From positions 1,302,001 through 1,366,000 of the forward strand of contig CAVWDU010000003.1 of assembly GCA_963753815.1 (NCBI GenBank): DNA of 64,000 nt. Direction: 5' to 3'. The stretch is from CAVWDU01 sp963753815 (lineage in GTDB: Bacteria > Pseudomonadota > Gammaproteobacteria > Pseudomonadales > Halieaceae). The notes beneath the pieces are model-generated. The model was not told where the DNA came from and made no database searches. It saw only the letters and a list, made by a program, of their open reading frames with translations. Positions 52,170 through 58,336 of this stretch are shown in pieces. Made by a program: the position numbers and the translations under genes. The stretch's first letter is position 1; each line of letters opens with the position of its first letter.

Positions 52170-53163
52170 GCAGCGGACGCCCCCCGTGACTTCGGGCTCG
52201 ACGCCTGCGGGGATGCGCGCCGGTGACTGGGACGTCTACTGGCGCGGCACCGAGGCCAATGCCGCCCATCGCGAAGGCGGGCCCCAGGAGCCGGTTCTGG
52301 CTCGCTTCTGGGCCGGGTTCTTCGAGTCCCGACTGGACGATGATGCCGGTGGCGAACTGTTGGACCTCGCCTGTGGCAACGGCGCCGTCACCGGGTATGC
52401 GAGGGCGGCGCGTCCGGGTCTGATCTCCTGGTGCAGCGATTATTCAGGGAGTGCCCTGCGAGAGCTGCAGAAGCGGCATCCGGGCAGCCACTGTGTGGTC
52501 GCCGATGCGCTGCGGCCACCGTTTGCCGATCACAGCTTCGCTATCGTGGCCAGTCAGTTCGGGGTCGAGTACGCGGGCCCGGACGCCATCGTCACCGCGG
52601 GCCGGCTGGTTGCCACCGATGGCTGGCTGGTGCTGGTATTACACCTGCGCGATGGCGAAATCTACCGGGAGTGCGCGGCGAACCGCGGCGCCGCCGAGGC
52701 GATCAGGGAATCCGCTGTCCTGACCCACGCCAGGGCGGCGTTCGCCGCGGGCTTTGCCCTCAACGCCGGTACCGGCACGGTCGAGTCTTTCAAGGAAGCA
52801 GAGCGCGCTTTTACCCCGGCGGTGCGGCGACTGGAGGAGATACTCCGGGAGTGGGGCCCCTCGGCAGCAGACGGACTGCCGCGGCAGCTCTACCAGGATA
52901 TCGCCCACATGTACCAACGCATGTCGGCGTATGAGCCCGGCGAGGTCATGGCGTGGTTGCAGGGCATGACCGCCGAACTCGATGCCTATGTCGGCCGGAT
53001 GACGTCGATGCTGGGTGCCGCGCTCGACGAGACAGTACTGGCGGCGCAGTGCAGTGCTCTGAAGCAATTGGGCTTTGACACGATCGAGACCGGAACGCTC
53101 GCCATGGGTGAGAATAATGCGTCTGCCGCGCTAAGGCTGGTGGCGCGGCGCATTGCGGTTTGA
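52162..53163 (+). CDS. Class I SAM-dependent methyltransferase
   Basis: The GTG at 52162 overlaps the previous stop and gives 333 residues; an ATG at 52213 is also possible. The SAM-binding motif LLDLACGNGAVTGYARAA lies near residue 67, followed by SDYSGSALREL and ADALRPPFADHSFAIV, the motif II/III order of class I enzymes. The C-terminal half is helical, with LYQDIAHMYQRM and a long helix. The substrate is unknown. It is probably co-translated with the dioxygenase gene upstream. Confidence 0.8.
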   Translation: MPEQRTPPVTSGSTPAGMRAGDWDVYWRGTEANAAHREGGPQEPVLARFWAGFFESRLDDDAGGELLDLACGNGAVTGYARAARPGLISWCSDYSGSALRELQKRHPGSHCVVADALRPPFADHSFAIVASQFGVEYAGPDAIVTAGRLVATDGWLVLVLHLRDGEIYRECAANRGAAEAIRESAVLTHARAAFAAGFALNAGTGTVESFKEAERAFTPAVRRLEEILREWGPSAADGLPRQLYQDIAHMYQRMSAYEPGEVMAWLQGMTAELDAYVGRMTSMLGAALDETVLAAQCSALKQLGFDTIETGTLAMGENNASAALRLVARRIAV

Positions 53164-53213
53164 CAGGGCGTGAGAATCGGGGCGATCCCGTTACGCTCGG
53201 GCCCGACAGGCTC

Positions 53214-53489
53214 CTACTGGGGCCCTGGCCCTTGCTTGGACTGGGTTTGGATGTCGTACGCAGCGTTGCGGCCGTCGATTGCCTGCTGATCCCAGGCGCT
53301 GTTGGTCTTGCACACCCTCGTGCCGATGCGGGTACCCGTTTTCACGACGGTTTTGCAGGTCACCGCGTCAGGGTCGGGCGCCTCGCCGACAGCAACCATG
53401 TCGCTGCCTTTGTAGTCAGCACTGCCACAGGCAGCGTTAAGTGCGGCCGCCGCAAGCAGCGCGGCAAGTGGAAAGGGTTTTGACATCAT
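53214..53489 (-). CDS. Small exported protein, probable lipoprotein
   Basis: The ATG pair at 53489/53486 has GAGG just upstream and gives about 90 residues. A hydrophobic signal region (AALLAAAALNAACGS) ends at a cysteine, though the lipobox is imperfect. The mature part contains CKTVVKTGTRIGTRVCKTNSAWDQQ with two cysteines about 15 apart, resembling other small secreted proteins of unknown function. It lies on the opposite strand to its neighbours. Confidence 0.6.
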   Translation of the reverse strand: MMSKPFPLAALLAAAALNAACGSADYKGSDMVAVGEAPDPDAVTCKTVVKTGTRIGTRVCKTNSAWDQQAIDGRNAAYDIQTQSKQGPGPQ

Positions 53490-53697
53490 GGGCACCTCAA
53501 GTTCAAACGGTTCAGTCTGAGCCCACGGCGGCGTCCCGTCAAGGGCGCGTGGCTTGCAAAGAAGTCGCGCAGCCGCGGGCACAAGCAGCGCGCAGGCGGC
53601 CGTCAACCGCGGGTCGAGGCCGCGGTTTGGTATTAAATCTGCTACCCTGAAGAGTGCGTAACTAGAAACCGTGTGAAGTGTTGCACAGGAGAAATGT

Positions 53698-55023
53698 ATG
53701 CGTCGCCCGACCGCACTGAGTGGCGTTCTGGCTGCGACAGGAATGCTTTGGTTTGCAGCCGGCGCCTACGGCCAGCATCCCAACGATTCCATCGCTCCCG
53801 AGAAGCCCAAGCCTACGCCCTACGGTCTGCAGATATCGCGCAGCGACGACCAACTGGCGGCACCTGCCGTCAGCGACGACCTCGCGGCCATGCCGGAGCT
53901 GGCACCCTACCTGGACGAATTCGAGGCGGCGGAGAATGACGGCGGCCCCTACGATTTCCGGCTGACCGAACCGCTGTACGACCTCGCCAGGGCGCAGATC
54001 GCCGCCGGGCGGCCCACGGGCGCCATCAAGCAACTCCAGCGCGCCCTGCACGTGGAGCGCATCAACCAGGGCCTGTATACGCCCAGTCAGCTGCCGATCC
54101 TTGGCGACCTCATCGACACCTATATCGCCGTTGGCGACCTCGGCAAGGCGGACAAGCTGCACCGGGTGCGCTACGACCTCGAGCGCCGGGCCTATCCTTT
54201 GGGAACACCCGAGCGTGACCGGGCGACGCGAACCTACGTCGAGTGGCAGCGCCAGGCGTACCTGCAGAGCATCGGTGACGATTCTTTCAAGCGCCTGCTT
54301 GACATGCACGACGTGCATTCCGGGGACATAGACCGGCTCGAAGAGGAAAACCCGGATGATCCGGCGCTGGTACGGCACCTCTACGACCGCTTGCTGGTCG
54401 AATACCTGATCTCCCAGTACAACGGCGAGAAGCAGGCATCCCTGCAGATCAATGTGTCCGGCCCCGTGGAGTCCAACCCGGTCATGACCGGTCAGCTGGC
54501 GGGGGAGCGATTCCGGCAACTGCGCGAATTCAATTTCCGCAACGGCCTGCGAACGCTGGACAAGATCGAACGCATAGAACAGGGCCAGGAAGAACTGGAC
54601 GCGATGGCGATCGCCCGTGCCAAGCTTGCCAAAGGCGACTGGTACCTGTGGTGGCAGAGGTCATCGAGGGCCCTGCAGAACTATGAGCAGGCCTGGGCCG
54701 TGCTTTCGGAGGACGGCTCCAGCCAGACTGACCCCGACGCACTGTTCCCCCACCCCGTCGAACTGCCGGATACCAAGGTGTTTCACGCCAATGGCACCAA
54801 GCCTTCCGATGACCTTCACGCGAAAGCCAGGGTCTCCCTGGGAATCACCCGGGACGGGCGCGCGCGGGAGATTGAAATTCTCGAACAGCAGCCTCCTGAA
54901 AACATGGGTGCCAGGGTGGTGTTGTATCGTCTGCTCAAGGAGGTGCGTTTCCGCCCGGTTGTGCGCGGAGGCAGTGCCGTCCCCTACGCCAGCCTCGAGC
55001 GGGAATACCGCTACCAGTATTGA
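53698..55023 (+). CDS. Periplasmic TPR protein with TonB-like C-terminal domain
   Basis: The 441-residue protein has a signal peptide cut near YGQH (about residue 26) and a GGAG sequence before the ATG. The middle is helical with TPR-like pairs (YDLARAQIAAGRPTGAIKQLQRALHVERI near residue 98). The last 90 residues resemble a TonB C-terminal fold: LHAKARVSLGITRDGRAREIEIL, LYRLLKEVRFRPVVRGG. Such proteins are often encoded near TonB-dependent receptors. There is no N-terminal transmembrane helix beyond the signal, so it probably does not energise receptors in the usual way. Confidence 0.78.
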   Translation: MRRPTALSGVLAATGMLWFAAGAYGQHPNDSIAPEKPKPTPYGLQISRSDDQLAAPAVSDDLAAMPELAPYLDEFEAAENDGGPYDFRLTEPLYDLARAQIAAGRPTGAIKQLQRALHVERINQGLYTPSQLPILGDLIDTYIAVGDLGKADKLHRVRYDLERRAYPLGTPERDRATRTYVEWQRQAYLQSIGDDSFKRLLDMHDVHSGDIDRLEEENPDDPALVRHLYDRLLVEYLISQYNGEKQASLQINVSGPVESNPVMTGQLAGERFRQLREFNFRNGLRTLDKIERIEQGQEELDAMAIARAKLAKGDWYLWWQRSSRALQNYEQAWAVLSEDGSSQTDPDALFPHPVELPDTKVFHANGTKPSDDLHAKARVSLGITRDGRAREIEILEQQPPENMGARVVLYRLLKEVRFRPVVRGGSAVPYASLEREYRYQY

Positions 55024-56666
55024 GCGCGACTTCCAATCCAGACCAGGACCTGCAGCGGGCAGTCGGGCTCTACGAGGCGCGGCGGTTCACAGAGGCGGAT
55101 GCGGTCCTCACACGGCTGCTGGCGGCTGAGCCGACCCGCCGCGAGGCACTCGAACTCGCCGTCATGCTGGCGCTGCAGCGCGGTGATGCCGACACCGCAA
55201 TCGCCCACCTGCAAGGTCTGAACTCGGCTTATCCCGACGAACCCGTTTACTGTGATCGCCTGGCGAGCCTGCTCGAACGCCGCGACCGCCGCGACGAGGC
55301 GCTCGGCTGTTACCGCCGCATCCTCGCGTCCAGCCCCGGGCTCGTCGTCAGCCGTTGCAATTACGCGGGCCTGCTGCGGCGCTGCGGCGAGGACGAAGCG
55401 GCTCTGACCCAGTACCGCCGTTGTCTCGCTGACGATATCGATCGAGCGGAAGAGGTGCTGAGCAACATCGGCAGTATTCTCGCCGACCTGCACCGGCAGG
55501 AGGAAGCCGAAGAGGCGCTGACCCGGGCACTCGACCTGCGCCCCGGTTTCGTACCGGCACTGTACAACCTTGCGCTGTTGCGCCAGGAACGAGGGGACGC
55601 GACGGCGGCGGGTGAGTTGCTGCAGCACGTGTTGGCGGTACAACCGGCACACGCGGAGGCGTTGGCGCGACTGGCGGAAATCGGCGGCGACGAGGCCCAG
55701 TCCCGAAAGCTGCTGGGACAGATGGCCCCACTGTGGGACGACCCGCGGTTGCCTGCCGCGTCGCGGGAGAGCCTCGGTTACGCGCGCGGCAAGCTGCTGG
55801 ATGATCTCGGTGAGTATCCCGCCGCTTTCGCGAGCTACGCCCAAGCCAATCGCTTGTCGCGGGCCCGGGTCGGGACCTACCCGCGCGAGCAGCACGCGGC
55901 ACTGATCGACCGCCTGGTCGCCGGGTTCGACCGCGTTGCGCGCGACGGCGCCGAAACGGTATCGGACGCACCGCTGATTTTTATCTGCGGCATGTTCCGC
56001 TCCGGCTCAACCCTGCTGGAGCAGATGCTGGGGTCGCATCCCGGGCTCACAGCCGGCGGCGAGATCGACTTTTTTCAGCGGCGGTTGCCGTTGAGCCAGG
56101 TCGCGGACGATGCCGGGGCGGCGGAGCGCCGGACGTTGGGCACTGACTACCTGGCCCATATCGACGCCGCATTCGGCACTCAGGCAATCACCAATAAACG
56201 ACCCGACAATGACCTGTACCTCGGGTTCCTCCACACGCTTTATCCCAATGCGCGCTTCATCTACACGCAGCGTCAACCGGCGGACAACGGGCTGTCGGTG
56301 TTTTTCCAGCAACTTGATGCCCGCTTCCCGTACGCCAACGACCTGTCGGATATCGCCCACTACATGAACCAGCAGCAGCGCCTGATGACGGCCTGGCGTG
56401 ACCGTTTTGGCGACAGGATCACGGCGGTACAATACGAGGCGCTGGTGACCCGGCCGCGGGAGACGCTGGAGCCCGTGCTGGGCTTCCTCGGGCTCCCCTG
56501 GGCAGAGAGCTGCCTTGACTATACCCGCCTTGAGAATCGGGTGCGCACTGCCAGTGTCGCCCAGGTTCGCCGGCCGCTGTACCGCAGCGCCTGTGACCGC
56601 TGGCGCAACTACGAACGTGAACTGCGACCCCTGCTCGACGGTATGAACCCGGTCGCTGCTGACTGA
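55020..56666 (+). CDS. TPR-domain sulfotransferase
   Basis: The TTG start overlaps the preceding TGA (TTGA). The 548-residue protein has TPR repeats over the first half (for example DLQRAVGLYEARRFTEADAVLTRLLA and SLLERRDRRDEALGCYRRIL) and a Sulfotransfer_3 domain from about residue 310: the PAPS 5'-phosphosulfate loop FICGMFRSGSTLLEQMLGSHP (near 322) and the 3'-phosphate region YTQRQPADNGLSVFFQQL (near 420). Members of this TPR-sulfotransferase group are common beside TonB-dependent receptors. The sulfate acceptor is unknown. Confidence 0.87.
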   Translation: MSATSNPDQDLQRAVGLYEARRFTEADAVLTRLLAAEPTRREALELAVMLALQRGDADTAIAHLQGLNSAYPDEPVYCDRLASLLERRDRRDEALGCYRRILASSPGLVVSRCNYAGLLRRCGEDEAALTQYRRCLADDIDRAEEVLSNIGSILADLHRQEEAEEALTRALDLRPGFVPALYNLALLRQERGDATAAGELLQHVLAVQPAHAEALARLAEIGGDEAQSRKLLGQMAPLWDDPRLPAASRESLGYARGKLLDDLGEYPAAFASYAQANRLSRARVGTYPREQHAALIDRLVAGFDRVARDGAETVSDAPLIFICGMFRSGSTLLEQMLGSHPGLTAGGEIDFFQRRLPLSQVADDAGAAERRTLGTDYLAHIDAAFGTQAITNKRPDNDLYLGFLHTLYPNARFIYTQRQPADNGLSVFFQQLDARFPYANDLSDIAHYMNQQQRLMTAWRDRFGDRITAVQYEALVTRPRETLEPVLGFLGLPWAESCLDYTRLENRVRTASVAQVRRPLYRSACDRWRNYERELRPLLDGMNPVAAD

Positions 56667-56671
56667 ACGTC

Positions 56672-56705
56672 GCTGGCCGGCATTCGCGGCCTTTCGCCGG
56701 TCAGC
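56672..56705. other. Imperfect hairpin between convergent genes
   Basis: GCTGGCCGGC at 56672-56681 and GCCGGTCAGC at 56696-56705 pair with one G-T wobble between the sulfotransferase stop and the convergent dioxygenase stop. It could act on both transcripts, but there is no T-tract. Confidence 0.35.
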
Positions 56706-57417
56706 GCTGCAGCCAGCCGAGATAACTGGTGCGGGCGTGGCCCGCGAACGGGGCTACCAGTTGCACGGCATGCGCCCGGGGTATGCTGAAAATATTCAGG
56801 GTGTTGTAGCTGGGCTTGAATGCCGCCTCGATGTTACCCGCGTCATCGTAAAACGCCAGGTGCCCGCCCCAGTTCTGGTTCCAGTCCCGGGTCATACTGA
56901 TGACATACGCCGCGACCCGATCGTGGCTGGCATGACGGTCGTCGTGACAGGTGAGGAAATGGCCAGGGCCGTACCAGCTCGCGTAGCTGTCGGATTTTGC
57001 GATGTCGGGGCTGCCGGTTAGGGTGCGCATGAAGTCAAGGAAGCCGGCACCGTTGACGAAATTGTGGTACCGGTGCATCGGGTGGCCCGGGTTCTCACCC
57101 AGCTCCACGGCCTGGCTGATGTAGTACTGACGGAACAGATATTGGAAGCCGGTCTGCGCCCGTCGGTAGATATTGGCCATGAACTGCTGCCGGTGCACCG
57201 GCGACAAAGCCTCGAACTCGGCGAGGCTGCTCTCGTAGTTCTCGCTGCCCTCGTTATAGCTCACGTACCAGTGCGTATTCTCGCCCAGCAGCCGGTATAG
57301 GTAGTCGGCGCTTTCCGGCGTGAGAAAATCCGGCACCTGCAGCTTGCCCTCGTCGGCAAAGCGCCGGGCCAGCGCTTCGGGTGCGTGGTCGGGATTGATG
57401 GCTAATGTTGGCGACAT
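56701..57417 (-). CDS. 2-oxoglutarate/Fe(II) dioxygenase, prolyl 4-hydroxylase-like
   Basis: From the ATG at 57417 the protein is 238 residues. The double-stranded beta-helix motifs are visible: HxD within LTCHDDRHA (near residue 160), a distal histidine in PRAHAVQLVAP (near 214) and the 2-oxoglutarate arginine in HARTSYLGW near 230. Proteins of this type hydroxylate proline or other protein residues. It follows the repeat-rich gap on the minus strand and converges on the sulfotransferase. A longer upstream frame overlaps the repeats and is not conserved. Confidence 0.85.
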   Translation of the reverse strand: MSPTLAINPDHAPEALARRFADEGKLQVPDFLTPESADYLYRLLGENTHWYVSYNEGSENYESSLAEFEALSPVHRQQFMANIYRRAQTGFQYLFRQYYISQAVELGENPGHPMHRYHNFVNGAGFLDFMRTLTGSPDIAKSDSYASWYGPGHFLTCHDDRHASHDRVAAYVISMTRDWNQNWGGHLAFYDDAGNIEAAFKPSYNTLNIFSIPRAHAVQLVAPFAGHARTSYLGWLQR

Positions 57418-57474
57418 GGGGATATCCGGCTGAGCCAGGTGAGATTGTCTCACTGACCCCGCGTGGCATACAAA

Positions 57475-57494
57475 TGCGCGGCCGGCGAGGTGCG
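57475..57494 (+). repeat. Single copy of the 14-bp GGTGCGGCCGGCGA-type repeat
   Basis: GCGGCCGGCGAGGTGCG here matches the unit of the tandem array at 58155-58212. It lies 20 bp before palindromic element A, and extends just over one unit. Confidence 0.6.
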
Positions 57495-57513
57495 TGTTAA
57501 CAGTTCTGGGACA

Positions 57514-57624
57514 ATGAGCGGTATCACGTTGTCCGGGGGACGCCAAAAAGCGCGCGTCCATGCGCAGGCTTGGCTGGCGGCGTCCCTGCCGCCAGACACC
57601 CCCGGACAACGTGATACCGCTCAT
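57514..57624 (-). repeat. Palindromic structured repeat, copy A
   Basis: Perfect 26-bp arms (57514-57539 and 57599-57624) close the element; they begin ATGAGCGG and end in CCGGGGG. Inside are two hairpins: GCGC/GCGC with loop GTCCAT (57552-57565, inside an AGC/GCT pair) and CTGGCGGC/GCCGCCAG with loop GTCCCT (57574-57595). The whole is a three-way junction of 111 nt. The same plan occurs in copies B and C. Strand is given as the orientation in which pairing exceptions in the other copies are G-U. Confidence 0.85.
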
Positions 57625-57652
57625 CGTCTATCGGCTTGGGTTCGTCCTGTTG

Positions 57653-57706
57653 AGGTGGGGCCGCCCAGGTGGGGCCGCCCAGGTGGGGCCGCCCAGGTGG
57701 GGCCAG
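57653..57706 (+). repeat. 14-bp tandem array 1 (AGGTGGGGCCGCCC x 3.7)
   Basis: Three identical copies of AGGTGGGGCCGCCC and a 12-base partial follow copy A. The unit differs from arrays 2 and 3 at a few bases but keeps the 14-bp period and the AGGTG-GGCCG core. Confidence 0.9.
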
Positions 57707-57759
57707 ACAGTAGCTTCTGAGATCGAAATCTAGCATACGAACGCATGTAATCGGCACTA

Positions 57760-57884
57760 GTGGAGCACGATCGTGAACCCGTCTGCAGGGGGCGTCCGGC
57801 GGCAGGGACGCCGCCGGCCGAGCCTATACATGGATGTATGCTTTTTGGCGTCCCCCGGAAGATGGGATCGCGATTGTGCTCCAC
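57760..57884 (+). repeat. Palindromic structured repeat, copy B (inverted relative to A and C)
   Basis: Arms of 33 nt (57760-57792 and 57852-57884) start GTGGAGCAC and end in a run of G; they pair except at six positions, three of which are G-U on the plus strand. The internal hairpins match those of A and C in reverse order: CCGGCGGC/GCCGCCGG with loop AGGGAC (57796-57817), and ATAC/GTAT with loop ATGGAT (57826-57839). Both stems carry compensatory changes relative to A. The core sequence is clearly the same family in opposite orientation. Confidence 0.82.
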
Positions 57885-57957
57885 GTTCTATGGACAGGGA
57901 AAACAAGCTTTCCGTTGTTGACTTATCTGTCTGTGCTGTTGAAGAGGCTTTACCTAC

Positions 57958-57982
57958 CAGGTGCGGCCGATCAGGTGCGGCT
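57958..57982 (+). repeat. 14-bp tandem array 2 (CAGGTGCGGCCGAT x 1.8)
   Basis: One full copy and most of a second copy of a 14-bp unit related to arrays 1 and 3 lie between palindromes B and C. Confidence 0.7.
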
Positions 57983-58006
57983 CTTGATGGGATCATCGAG
58001 CAGGCA

Positions 58007-58116
58007 ATGAGCGCGATAACGCTGCCCGGGGGGCGCCAAACAGCGCACGTCCCTGTGCAGGCTCGCTGGCGGCGTCCCTGCCGCCAGACGCCCCCGGACA
58101 GCGTTATCGCGCTCAT
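58007..58116 (-). repeat. Palindromic structured repeat, copy C
   Basis: Arms of 26 nt (58007-58032 and 58091-58116) start ATGAGCGCG and pair with one exception, a C-A in the plus reading that is G-U on the minus strand. Internal hairpins: GCAC/GTGC with loop GTCCCT (58045-58058) and CTGGCGGC/GCCGCCAG with loop GTCCCT (58066-58087). Compared with copy A, the arms differ at four base pairs and both partners changed each time. Confidence 0.85.
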
Positions 58117-58154
58117 TGTCCATCGACATGGATGCAGCCGTTTGGCCACGGACA

Positions 58155-58212
58155 GGGTGTGGCCGGCGAGGTGCGGCCGGCTAGGTGCGGCCGGCGAGGT
58201 GCGGCCGGCGAG
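58155..58212 (+). repeat. 14-bp tandem array 3 (AGGTGCGGCCGGCG x 4)
   Basis: Four consecutive copies of AGGTGCGGCCGGCG, with one or two substitutions in the first two, follow copy C and end 42 bp before the receptor terminator. Confidence 0.9.
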
Positions 58213-58253
58213 CGATTTCGTTCTGAGTTGTTTGCGGGGGAGAAAACCCGGGC

Positions 58254-58282
58254 AAAAAAAAGGCCGACTTGCGTCGGCCTTT
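58254..58282 (-). terminator. Rho-independent terminator of the TonB-dependent receptor gene
   Basis: On the minus strand AAAGGCCGAC and GTCGGCCTTT form a 10-bp stem with a GCAA loop, continuing into eight T residues. It lies 54 bp after the receptor stop. On the plus strand the A-tract precedes the stem and the stem ends in only three T, so it mainly serves the minus strand. Confidence 0.92.
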
Positions 58283-58336
58283 AAATTTCCCGGTGTTACC
58301 GACTGGCAGCCGCGAGGGCTGCCAGTGGGTTCAGGC

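Noticed and set aside
57514..57884. Insertion sequence remnants or simple MITEs
   Set aside because: No transposase fragment is visible, no clear target duplication flanks the copies, and the terminal arms differ between copies while staying self-complementary.
57514..58116. Integron attC sites
   Set aside because: The folded hairpin plan is similar, but the conserved GTTRRRY/RYYYAAC core sites are not present and there are no gene cassettes between the copies.
57513..58149. Open frames across the palindromic repeats that give similar peptides with GGVWRQGRR-type and RFLASPG-type stretches
   Set aside because: The similarity comes from the repeated DNA itself; frames are in different strands and phases, lack ribosome binding sites and run through the stems. 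Covarying stems argue for structure, not protein.
57653..58212. CRISPR array
   Set aside because: The 14-bp units are contiguous without unique spacers, and the palindromes are too long and too few to be CRISPR repeats.
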